NCBI GenBank assembly: GCA_002099365.1
Contig: MSED01000004.1
Coordinates: 2,046,001 to 2,110,000, forward strand
Origin: Phialophora verrucosa
Taxonomy: Eukaryota > Ascomycota > Eurotiomycetes > Chaetothyriales > Herpotrichiellaceae
Direction of reading: 5' to 3'
DNA: 64,000 bases
Shown: piece after piece, positions 54,142 through 64,000 of the stretch
How positions within the stretch are numbered: position 1 is the stretch's first letter
How the letters are laid out: each line of letters opens with the position of its first letter
Program-made: the position numbers and the translations under genes
The notes under the pieces: generated by a model
What the model saw: only the letters and a program-made list of their open reading frames with translations
The model's database searches: none
Told to the model about the DNA's origin: nothing

Positions 54142-54606
54142 TCACTTTTGAGAAGCTCAAGCAGCAATACTGTGGCATATGTGCGCCACCTCACTTAGCC
54201 CTTATTGCCGGGTTGCCAGAGTCCTTTCGACAATGCCATGCATGGCTCAAATAGATTCGGTGATGAATGAGAGACATTTCCACACGGACAGGGACGAGCA
54301 GACGTTGAATACAAGTAAATGTACATGACGCCGTCGAATGACTTGAAGTAACTCATCACCTGGCAATGTCGATCCCATTATCGTGACCTGTCTGTGCTGT
54401 TGGTCCACAATCAGATAGTACTCCCTCGAGCATGTCCTATTGGCACGCCATTCCCAATTCGGACTAGAATTTCACCCACATTTGGAAAGTCTTGGCGGGT
54501 GCGCTTAAGAAAAGTCCCTTCCTGCACGTTGGAGCTTCTTTTTCCTTTCCCATTCCGTTCATTCAAACACCACCTCGAGAAAGACCGACTACCTTTCGCA
54601 CTCGCC
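54142..54606. promoter_or_regulatory. Promoter region of ribosomal protein L12
   Basis: 465 bases between tandem plus-strand genes. The last 100 bases hold a strong pyrimidine tract (cttctttttcctttcccatt), common before ribosomal-protein genes. Confidence 0.55.
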
Positions 54607-55352
54607 ATGCGTAAGTATCGTCTTCTTGAGCAGCACCAGCTCGGCGGCTAATATGTGTTTCTCTCTCCAGCTCCCAAGTTAGATCCCGGTGAAGTGAAGA
54701 TCATGTACGAATTTCCCCGAATCGCTCTTTCTGCCCGGAGTCTCATACTGACATGAGCGTTCTACAGCCACCTTCGCGCCACTGGCGGTGAGGTCGGATC
54801 TTCTGCCACTCTCGCTCCCAAGATCGGTCCTCTTGGTCTTTCCCCCAAGAAGGTCGGTGAAGATATCGCTAAGGCCACTGGTGACTGGGTACGTTCATTC
54901 ACAACCGATGCACTGTTTGTTCGTAATCCAATTTCGCTAATTCCGTCTGCGTATAGAAAGGTCTCCGCGTCACAGTCAAGTTGACCATCCAAAACCGACA
55001 AGCTGCCGTCAGCGTCGTTCCCTCCGCCTCCTCTCTGGTCATCCGTGCCCTGAAGGAGCCTCCCCGAGACCGGAAGAAGGAAAAGAACATCAAACACTCC
55101 AAGTCAATCCCTCTCGAGGAGATCTTCGATATCGCACGAACCATGCGTGGTGCCAACAAGTCGCTTTCTCGCGAGTTGAAGGGTACAGTGCTTGAGATTC
55201 TGGGTACTTGCTTCAGTGTTGGTTGCCAAGTCGACGGAAGAAGTCCAAAGGAGATTTCAGATGAGATCAAGGAAGGATCCATTGAAGGTGTGTCTATCAT
55301 CAGCAAAGCACCATCTAACATATGCTGACGACCCCCAGTGCCCTCCGAGTAG
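54607..55352 (+). CDS. rpl12: 60S ribosomal protein L12 (uL11)
   Basis: Five exons: 54607-54610, 54671-54704, 54768-54888, 54957-55287, 55339-55352; 167 residues, close to the usual 165. The first coding exon is only four bases (ATG plus one C of codon 2) and the last is 14 bases. Joined, it reads MPPKLDPGEVKIIHLRATGG and continues through LAPKIGPLGLSPKKVGEDI. The C-terminal RNA-binding domain contains LEEIFDIARTMRGANKS, LGTCFSVGCQVDG and the end KEGSIEVPSE. L12 binds the GTPase-associated centre of 28S rRNA with the P-stalk. High intron density near the start is common in ribosomal-protein genes. Confidence 0.95.
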
Positions 55353-57013
55353 AAGAGCGCCACGAGACCGCATTACCAGGAGCATTCCTGGCCGCCAATG
55401 TTCATGATACAATATCAACCATGAGAAAATGAGCATGATTTGATACCCTCGTTCCCAATGTCTTCAATACTGCCCACCTCTTGCCTTTATGAGCACACTT
55501 GTTTTGCCCCTTACAGATGCTTCCCCACCTTTGCCAACACTCTGGCCTTTGTCATTATTCCAGGATAATGTGCCTATTTTGATGCAAAGAAGATTAAAGT
55601 ACTCCTGACACGCTACTCACCACGGCATTCTTGACAACTTCCATAGTTGCAGTGGTCCATTCCATTTTGTGTCTACAAACTCAATAGACTAGCATTCATG
55701 TCCAATGCTGCTGGAAAGCACCTCGCACAGACGTCCAGGCTATCCAGCAACACTGTACGAAGTAAAGGTTACGCACCTAGGTTAGCTCATCCAAGCTGCT
55801 TTTCTCTCAATAGTTCAACGATCAACATAGCCCCTGTCCCTGCTCTTGTTCTGTCTGCGTGGGCCGGTGCTTGGCCCAGTATCGCGTCATCCCTCTTGCG
55901 TTCGGCCCTGGTGTAGGACGCGTCTTTTGTTCCGGTGCAGTCGCCGTCAATGATGCACACGGAGTGCTTGTTCATAATTGGAAAAACCTACATTGTCGCT
56001 AGGTCTTCGCGGAATCATCGCTCAAGGAACGAGTATCCCCTCCCTCAACGCGACGTACCGTCCGAAGGCAGCTGCGAGTGCGGCGCGGACAGACGCCGTT
56101 TTTGACCTGGATGATCCCAGCGCACGAAGTACAACAGCCGTGATATCTGCAAGCGCTTCTGCGAAGAGGGGAGAGTAGGCGCGAATGGATTGCCGGAAAC
56201 ATCAACAAGGAGAAGCAGCAGGGCTGTTCGAGGAGTTCTTCCCCTTCGACACTAGTGGCTTTCGTTCTCGTTCGTTTATCGTTCACCCTCGAATCCTTTG
56301 CCGAATCAGCGAGTCAAGCAGCTAAGCTTTACCACAAAAGCTTCGCCAGAATCAAGATCATCCACTCATTCCATCTTCACCTTGTGGGAGCTGCGAGCGG
56401 AGCAGGCGCCGTGGCTAATGCTACAGTACGGAGTCCTCATAACGACACTTGATTAACCCCTCAGAAGACGCATGCCTCATTGAGTTCGGATGGGTAACCC
56501 GAACTACAGAGGGTTCTTAACCGCGCTCTCGCGCTCTTCTCCCGTTTAATCGGATATTCCCAGAATTTTTCTCATGCAGCTGAATAAAGTCTCCAGCTAT
56601 GACCGACCAAGGGCTTCCTCCGCGGTCTGCCTCGCACCCATGCCCCCGTATTATCATCGGTCGCGGAATCTCTCTTGTCGATCAATACACTTTAACCAAT
56701 GAGGCTGTTCTGAGGCGCCATGTTCCATGCAGCTGCGGTTGACCGTCTGGCATCAATCTGGAATCATTCGCGAGAGAAGTATTTCGCTCGAACATCGCTG
56801 AAGCTCGCATTATGGGACCCAGCTGCGAAACTCAATTTCAGCAGCAATGCATTGCGTGGCAGCCACGCTGTTGTGTTGTCACCCCGGTCGCGCATCCCCC
56901 TGTTGGAGAGAACATAAAGTCCTTCTTGTTTGCTGGAATTATACTCCTAGATACCTTCAATCCCTCTAAGTTCCACAAGCATTGTTCAGAGTGGTACTAC
57001 TCCAGCTGATGAC
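55353..57013. other. Long intergenic stretch, possible decayed or unrecognised gene
   Basis: 1661 bases. Several frames on both strands between 55640 and 56290 look partly coding (e.g. plus-strand 55978-56178; minus-strand Ala-rich frame near 56170-56040), but none has a clear start, splice pattern or family. No RNA gene seen. The end is the promoter of the gene at 57014. Confidence 0.4.
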
Positions 57014-59130
57014 ATGGCTGACTTGGTGCTCAAAGCCGCTGTGAAAGGTGTTGCCTCTGGCGTTGGCCTCGTATCAGAAGGCATACACCATCACAAAGAA
57101 AGAAAATTGGCGAAGGCACATTTGACAGAGGTCAATGAAGAAGAGGTCAAACCAACGGACGGTCATCTGGGAAGGGAAACCCAGCATGCAGCCCTCGAAG
57201 AAGGAGACGAAGGTAAAATCTTGCGCATCCCTTGCCAGAGATACACCTCCTCAGTATCAGCTTCGTTTATTTGACCAAACTTCTGACACTACCCATGGGG
57301 AGATCAGAACATTGGGACCTCGATGACGCTCAGGATGACCTTATGAGTGTGAAATCCAGTACTTTGGATTCCTCGCATCCTGAGGAGCCCATGTCGAAGC
57401 GTGACCAGATCAACCCGACCAAGGTTACCGATGCGTTCATCCGCAGGCACCCTCTTCCAAACGCTCCACCGACTTCAGCGACGGACCATAGGCCAAACAG
57501 CGAGACTTATAACGTCCAAACTCCGTCAAAGCTTCCTCTCCCTGTAATCCTACCCCAGCGTCGACCCAGAGCTCGCGCCCGTGGCTTCATCCGCGCTTAT
57601 GCACCCGATCTTGCCATCAAAGACATCGACCAAGAGACGTTTCTCGATTTCATTGAAACATTCAATCAAGCCAGTCTCGCCTCGCCATGGCTTGACGCCC
57701 TCAATATGGCGGGATTCGCGACGATGGCTCTCCCGCCCGGTATCTCTCAGGCTGTACAACTGGCTATCATGGTCAGCGTCAAGATTGCAAAGGATATACA
57801 AAGTCGACAACGGTACGATTCCTTCGCCAACGACAGACAAAACTCCATTCTTTAGACATATTGTGGCTAACGAGCTTCCCTCTTGCCCTTACCTAGGCAA
57901 AACACCTTTCTCGACCGCATCAACGACGAATTCTTCCATCCACGAGGCCTCTACTGCCTCGTCATGACTTGGCAGCCCGATTCCCCGTCGCTTCACGTCT
58001 CTATAGACATCACCTCGACTATTTCCGACCGCATGACTGCCCCACAAGGTACGGGTGCAAAGATCAAAAGGGCGATGAAGGTCTCTTCTGGCACTGGAAA
58101 CATTGAATTCACCGAGTGTGCGGCCCTCGTGTTCCCGAAGCTGGATGAGTTGGCTGTCGCCACAGGGAAAGAGGCCGAGACGAAAAAGGAGAAAATCAAG
58201 CATTACAAGGGGTTTGCTGATACCTATCTCGATCGGAGGGCACAGGCAAAGCATGTGAGTGTGGCTTCTTCTGGTGTACATCTGTTGTCCGGCTATCTTC
58301 GCCTGGACGGTTTACCTATTCCGTCGGGCTGACAGGGATTCATTTTCAACACAAAAACAGGCAGGCCAAAACCCCAACAGCGCGCTGGCGAAACTGAGCG
58401 GCCCAACTCCCAAATTCACCTCGCGGTATGCTGACCCCAACAGCCCAGCGAGTAGTGGCAATCTCTTCTCCTTGCTCACGGGCGGCCATTTCAATCCACC
58501 TGACCGTCGCCAACTGGCCGCCGCACAGTGGGGCGGCAGTGGAGGAAGAGGCATTGGAATGGGAGGCTTTGGCGCACTCGGCGGGCTTAGAGAAGCCAGG
58601 ACGGCGATGATGGGAGGCTATAGGAGAGGTGCCTATGGCTATACCCAAGACCCAAACTACATGCAGCAGCAGCAGCAGCAGGGATATACTCAAGGCGGTA
58701 TGCCGTCCTCGTACGGATACCAGAGCTCCTACCAAAATCAAAATCAAATGGGAAGAATGGGATACGGTGGCCCAGTGGGCCTCGAAGGTCTTGTCGGCGC
58801 CATTCTCGGCACAGGGACAGGGACAGGGTTGGCCATTGGGCAGGAGAACCCCATCAAGCGCATCATCAGCCAGGTGAGTCTGAATCCTTTCTTTCTTTGT
58901 TGTTATTTTCCCCGATCCTGCCGCATATGTGTACATAGCAGTGCACAGGTCCCCCTTCACACCTGCAACAATTGCCAGTGTCAGTTTGAGTGTATATGCC
59001 AACTTCGACGCTAACATTCCCGGTACAGAACGTCCTATATCTGATGATCGTCAACATGCCGACGGCCGAAGAGTTGGCAGCGGCAAGCCACTTGACTGGG
59101 GAAGAGGAACGGGCGGCGGACGAGAATTGA
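57014..59130 (+). CDS. Conserved fungal protein of unknown function, glycine/glutamine-rich C-terminal half
   Basis: Five exons: 57014-57212, 57308-57812, 57897-58254, 58361-58873, 59029-59130 (introns 95, 84, 106 and 155 bases); 558 residues. Splice 1 gives EEGDEEHWDLDDAQDDL, which restores a W-x-L-D-x-A-Q-D motif I associate with a mould-specific family. The N-terminus (MADLVLKAAVKGVASGVGL) is an amphipathic or hydrophobic helix. The folded core (RAYAPDLAIKDIDQETFLDFIETFN, then an Ala/Gly-rich hydrophobic helix, then DRINDEFFHPRGLYCLVMTW) precedes a Gly-, Tyr- and Gln-rich region including five Gln in a row. The end is YLMIVNMPTAEELAAA. A link to membranes is possible, but the function is unknown. 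Confidence 0.78.
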
Positions 59131-59365
59131 GAGGATCCAGAGCATCATGAGGTTTGTGGGATCAAGGCATGAATTAGTTTTATGCAGCACGCTGAACGAT
59201 GAATGACGGCATGACTCTTATACATAAAACGCAATATTGCAGACGTTATCCCGAGTTCCACACTCCATACCCGGTAACCCAAACACAACATCATGAAGAG
59301 AGAAAATACTCTAGATTGGACTGGGGTGGGCAGGAGTGCGTTGGTTGAGAACGCCGGGAGCAATT

Positions 59366-59385
59366 TCTCTCTCTCTCTCTCTCTC
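59366..59385. repeat. (CT)n microsatellite
   Basis: About ten CT units, then ctcgctctat. Confidence 0.9.
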
Positions 59386-59603
59386 GCTCTATCTCAGGGT
59401 CCTGTACGTGTACGTGTAATCCAGAGCAAGATCGAGTGGTGGTGGAGATGTATCCGTCAGAGATCCGGTCGCACCATTGGTCTTACCGAACCACATCAGA
59501 CTATCTTACCAATTCGACAATGATATTTATTCCAACCAGGCTCCTTTCTGCAGACGCCGTCCGATCCCAAGATCGGTCAGCAGTATGGAAGAACATCTCT
59601 TCA

Positions 59604-59698
59604 CCTTGGACGGCATGACCCCCCCAGACGATCGAAGTATTGAGCCTCTCTGGACCTTGGACGGAATAACCCCCAGACGACTGAACGACCGAAGTATT
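59604..59698. repeat. Imperfect tandem duplication, about 38-44 bases
   Basis: ccttggacggcatgaccccc followed by cagacgatcgaagtatt (59604-59641) recurs as ccttggacggaataaccccc followed by agacgactgaacgaccgaag and tatt (59655-59698), with a 6-base insertion. Confidence 0.8.
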
Positions 59699-59716
59699 TT
59701 GCCTGCCTGCGACCAT

Positions 59717-62700
59717 CTAAGTCGGTCCAGGCGGGGGTGTTGGAGACTTCCTGGAATTCCGTCTCCAGAAGACCCGGGAGAAGACACCCTCCCTGACGCG
59801 CCTGGTCCCGCCCTCAACATCGTTGCAGGACCCATCGGCTGCCTTGGGGGTCTCGACGATAGTCTGGCTTGTCTTTGCCGAATCCCTTCCAGCCATACTC
59901 CCATCGCGACTGGTTGCTTGCGCTTGTGCTTTTTCCCTGGGTTGATCTGCGACGATACAATCGGGGTTTCCCAACACTGTTGGTCGCCGGGCTGAATTGG
60001 GCGGCGTCACGACCCTCCCATTCACGTTTCCTTGGGTTGATAGCTTCGGGAGATTCCAAGACCTGGACGGTGGCGGGGCCGCCCTCGGTGAAGGATTTCG
60101 TGTCGTCGAATCTGGCGTGGTGGGAGCTTGCTCGGTGGTGTCGGGCGTCTCGCTGATTTGACCATCCCACCACTTCTTCAACCCAGCGACGGTTTTCTCG
60201 AGAAAGCCGCCCACAAGGAGTGCCAGCAAGATTAATGGCATGGCTACGGCGGCGGAGATTCCAACTACACGGACAAATGTTAGCACGGGTTTGGGAGGTT
60301 GAGTACACCAGCATCGTTTCTCAGAGCCATCGCCCCTTGAGCATCTCCGGGGACATGCATACAAACTCGTGAGAACAGCCACCTGGTGGAGTACGTTGAT
60401 TCGTCTCCCTTGACATAACCGCCGGAGAAGGCCGAGACATTCAGAGCGTAGAGAGATGTCAAGAACGACATTGGAGCCTAAGCAGATGTTAGCATTGGAG
60501 AGTGGTAGGGGCAAGACGACCCGAGTGTGGCGTTTCAGGGAGATCGTAAAGCGTCAGTCTTACAAAGACAATGGTGACGAATGTCAAGAACAAGATCGTC
60601 TTTGCTTCCTTGCCGGACTCTATGGCTTGGTCATTCAACTTTGACGTCTGGTCGGCCATTTGCTGGGCTTGTTCTCGCGCCAGTCCGGCTTCCAGAAAGT
60701 TGGCATGTTTTTGTTTGAGATCCAGCAGATGGTTTAGCTGTGACACTTGGGTAAGCAACAGCCCAAGCAGGTTCCCGTCAAAAAGGCTTCGTAGCAAAAC
60801 TGACCCGAACGTAAACAGCCGCGGCGTCATCTTCCATCTTTCTGACCTGATCGGATCGGGTTTCTAGGTCACTATATTCTGGTAGCTCGCTGACAAAGTT
60901 GGAATGCGGGCATTCGCCATCTCGCAATGGTGCTGAAGGCTCTCTGGACGCCTCCTTTCGTAGCTCTCCAAGCACGAATGTCTGGTGGCTGAAGATGCTA
61001 GAGATCATCTTTAGCTCGTCCCGTATATCCTTTACCTCGTTCAGACAATCAACTTCCTTGCTGATTTTCAGACTTTTATCGAGGGAACTTTCTTGGGCAT
61101 TTTTGTCGTCCTCGCCAACCGGCACTTTCTCGAGTTCCTTGACTCCTTTTTTGAACTCCTCGAAGTGGTTCGACTCGTCGTCACTCTGTTGGCATGTCTT
61201 TATTAGCACGACAGTACCCTGACATGGGACCAAGGCAAAATACCTCGATGCCAATAGCGTTTGCGAAGATTTGGAGGAACGTCTCCGAGCTGGCCGAGGG
61301 CTCTGCGGTGCACTCGTCCACGAACGAGGTGCAGAGACTAGTGATGAATGTCGCGAGGTGGTAAATCGAGTTAAGCTCCAGATTTCCATCGTTGTGGATT
61401 CGGCCGCGAATGAACTCAAGCACGTCTGGGAGCCCCCCAGCTGTCCCGCTCCCCTGCGGGCCGGCTTGGCTCCATCGCTGGGGAAAGCAAGTGATGACCG
61501 TTTCTATCAATATCAGTCGAGGAATGTCCACTTCAGGGTGGGGGAAGCTCGTACTTTCATCGATAACCCACAACCATAGCTGATCTACTGTGCAAATGCG
61601 GAGATTGCGAAGCTTGGAAGTTTAGCAGAGAAGTGGACCGGGGCATGGTGCTCACCGTCTCAAATCCTGTGTCTTTCTGGGCCCTTCTGAGTTCCCGATA
61701 TTGAAAGCGGTAGACGACTTGGTCTCCGTCGCGACTTTTCGTACGGTCGTCCGGCAGCGCAGGGTAGTAGTACTGATCGAGGGTACGGCGAATGTGTAGA
61801 GCGTTGGGTTCACCGGCCCGGAGGTAGTATTGCAACAGCACTTTGTGAGTAGAGTCATCGGGATGGTAAGGGCCCCGTATAATCTTCTGCTCCTTAATAA
61901 CTTCTTTCAAGTCCAGCCCGCTGAAATCGTAACCAGACGTTTGTGCCACCACCCCATCACCTGAAGCTAGAGCGGCCTTCGCAAGACGTTCTAGAACCTT
62001 AGCCGTGCCACCGCCGAGGCTCCAATTCGAAGTGCCAATGGCATTATACAACTCTTTGAGATGGCCATGAGTGTCTTCCGTCAGGAATGGAACAGCATCC
62101 TTTTGAGCATTTGCAATATCCTGTAAGTGCTCGAGCGCATGGATGTGTTTGGAAGTTAGGCCTTTGGCTATGGCCTCGTGACACGCATCCTGTAACTGTT
62201 GCTGCTCCTGAACGGTTTCAACAGTGATAAACGGCATCTGGATGGAAGTAAGATTAACGTTGTGGAAGCTTAAAAAAGGGGTGACAAGGGTGACAAGATG
62301 GGTCGACATACATAGACTGCCATCCTCCGGCCCAGCAGATGGCCAAACTCGTCACTTCCGACGCCCGCGTCCTGTGGAGGAATGCTCCAGGCCCCCTTAT
62401 TGCTGTGGTTCTTACCTGTTCTTGACTTCTCAATCTGTATGGGCAATCATCAGATGCAGCGGCATGAGGTTGGGGATGGAGGCCTGAGGCGTACCCGAAC
62501 GTCCGTAAACATGAAACGAGATTGCGGTCTTCCTACATGTTCGCGACGATTGGCCTCCGTAAATTTCTGCAGCGACCAGCATTCTTTTTCCTGCTTGGTT
62601 TGGTAACAGATGCGCTTCATGAGGTCCTTTGTCGGTCAACAAGTTGTTCCTGCCGCAACGCCGTGGAGCCAACGTACCTGAACCCATTTCCACTACAAGA

Positions 62701-64000
62701 AACTGGTTTAGCAGATTTCCACATGAACAGTAGGAGTGTTCCCAAACTTACATTGTTTGCGGGCAAGTGTATCCATCTGAAACAGTGAGAGTTGTGCATC
62801 GCGGGATGATCTTCGACGGTCTGCCGCGCATCCTCCATGATTTTATTTGGCCCGAGATCTGGATTGTAGATGACGTCGTATATTGAGCGGCCGTTCATCT
62901 CCAGGGGATACATTCCTCCGTCATGCTGATAGAAATCAACCATGCAGGCGTTGAACCGTTTGCAAGCGGCCTCGAAAGGTGCCAGTTTGAGCTGTGGCTT
63001 GCTCGACCACACGCTTAGCGGCCTTTCCCTGGAATACCATCGCGGTGTAGGCTGCGGATCGCTCAAGAGCTTGTCAAGCTCTCGAGACTTCGTCGGACGC
63101 TGAGACGAAGCAAGAGGACCTGCACCCTTGATCAACATGAGCCGCACGATATCAGCGTCACCAAAGGCAACTGCCCAATCCAAAGGCTGGAAGCCCTGTG
63201 TATCCACACCATTCCGTGGGTGCATGTGCTGGATGAGTACCTGGACGATCGAGAAATGGCCGTTGCGGGCTGCCGCCCGCGCCGCTCTCAAGCAACGATC
63301 GTACGACCTTTCGGAGCGGTGATAATATGCGTCCAATGATGGATGTCTGAGCAGGAGACTGACGATGTCGTCGTGACCGCCAAGAGCCGCCCAGAAAAGT
63401 GCGATTTCTTTCGGCGCCGATGGCATTTGTTCGCCCTTGATAGTGGTGCTGCCGCGTCTCTCGACCTTTGTTTGCTCTTGCCGGTCTATCTCTTCAACGA
63501 AATATACCGGCACAGCATCCAAAACCCTTTTGACAGTCTCGATATGCCCGTTTCGTGAAGCCCAGCGCACAATCATCTGCCAACTTGTGTGGCTGGAATA
63601 ATCGGTCCAGGAGATATTGTCCAGGACTTCCGTGAGGACGCGATTCACGCTCTTCCTAGCTTGTTGGTCCATGGGAGCCCATGCAGTTTCATACTGGACG
63701 GGGACGTCGGCTTCGTGTTTGACCATGAGCTCGATGATGCCTGATTCCGGATTTGGCGTGAGAGCAGCTGTTGTGAATGCATTTTGCCCTTTAACATCGA
63801 CTAGGGCAATGTCACCTGGACTCATTCGATCCAAGAGGCGCCCGGTGACATCGACGTCTCCAATAGCTGCTGCAATATGCAAAGCAGTCTCCCCGTAATG
63901 GTTTCTGGCAGCGATGGCAGCAGGGTTCATTTTCAGCAGTAATTTCTTGAGAGTGTAAGGCCGCTTCTTTCTTGCAGCGAGATGCAACGCAGTCTCTCCG
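59717..64000 (-). CDS. Ankyrin-repeat protein with C-terminal CorA-like membrane domain (5' end beyond the window)
   Basis: Exons from the right edge: 64000-62752, 62692-62678 (15 bases), 62626-62495, 62371-62312, 62237-61656, 61579-61244, 61185-60805, 60737-60564, 60477-60363, 60264-59717; about 1196 residues in view. Ankyrin repeats occupy the first 300 or so (GETALHIAAAIGDVDV and similar units). A linker has RWIHLPANNWKWVQDLMKRIC and RRMAVYMPFITVET. The region LHIRRTLDQYYYPALPDD through LWLWVIDESTS and VITCFPQRW is the fungal CorA-like block. A coiled coil LNHLLDLKQKHANFLEA leads to two membrane helices (about FLTFVTIVF-APMSFLTSLYAL and GISAAVAMPLILLALLV). The tail is Pro/Arg-rich. CorA proteins move Mg2+, but this fungal branch is of unproven function. 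Short exons make some joins tentative. Confidence 0.75.

Larger units (their letters stand above)
59131..59716. other. Convergent intergenic stretch with repeats
   Basis: 586 bases between two convergent genes. It holds a (CT)n tract at 59366-59385 and an imperfect tandem duplication at 59604-59698, probably in the 3' UTR of the ankyrin gene. Confidence 0.5.

Noticed and set aside
62417..62434. Extra 18-19-base exon in the ankyrin/CorA-like gene
   Set aside because: It has plausible splice sites but gives the wrong phase for the next exon; a single intron from 62494 to 62372 keeps frame.
1..64000. tRNA, rRNA, CRISPR arrays, intact transposons
   Set aside because: I looked for tRNA B-box-like motifs, rRNA-like blocks, regularly spaced repeats and transposase or reverse-transcriptase motifs and found none that hold up by eye.

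Overview
The window reads as nuclear DNA of a filamentous ascomycete (Pezizomycotina). Genes are densely packed on both strands. Their introns are short (about 40-155 bases, mostly GT-AG, often with CTAAC/CTGAC-like branch sites). Several families present are typical of moulds: Zn2Cys6 regulators, a HET-domain gene, an ankyrin/CorA-like gene and TRI12-type efflux pumps. I cannot name the genus from the sequence. I rebuilt 26 gene models by joining open frames across splice sites that keep the frame; nearly all are complete.

Left part (1-24.4 kb), mostly housekeeping and conserved genes: an alpha/beta-hydrolase fused to a capping-enzyme-like cysteine phosphatase; importin Kap120; peroxin PEX2; a metallo-beta-lactamase; a small F-box-like protein; an NYN-domain protein; a monocarboxylate-type MFS transporter; a secreted HExxH metallopeptidase; a hypothetical protein followed after only 28 bases by a Nudix hydrolase; and two disordered nuclear-type proteins.

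Middle part (24.7-47 kb), an accessory region. An FAD monooxygenase, a cytochrome P450, a regulator with three zinc modules and a TRI12-like efflux pump lie in a row and look like a small oxidation/efflux cluster without a synthase. Next comes a HET-domain gene interrupted by an in-frame TAG. Then a Zn2Cys6 regulator, a GH2 beta-mannosidase and a divergently transcribed sugar porter form a likely beta-mannoside use module.

Right part (47.3-64 kb): alpha-COP of the COPI coat and Sec23 of the COPII coat are divergent neighbours sharing a 456-base promoter region. They are followed by ribosomal protein L12, a conserved fungal protein of unknown function, and the 3' part of an ankyrin-repeat/CorA-like membrane protein that runs off the right edge.

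I saw no tRNA, rRNA, CRISPR array or intact transposon. Repeats are limited to microsatellites, short tandem repeats and one foldback sequence of about 97 bases.
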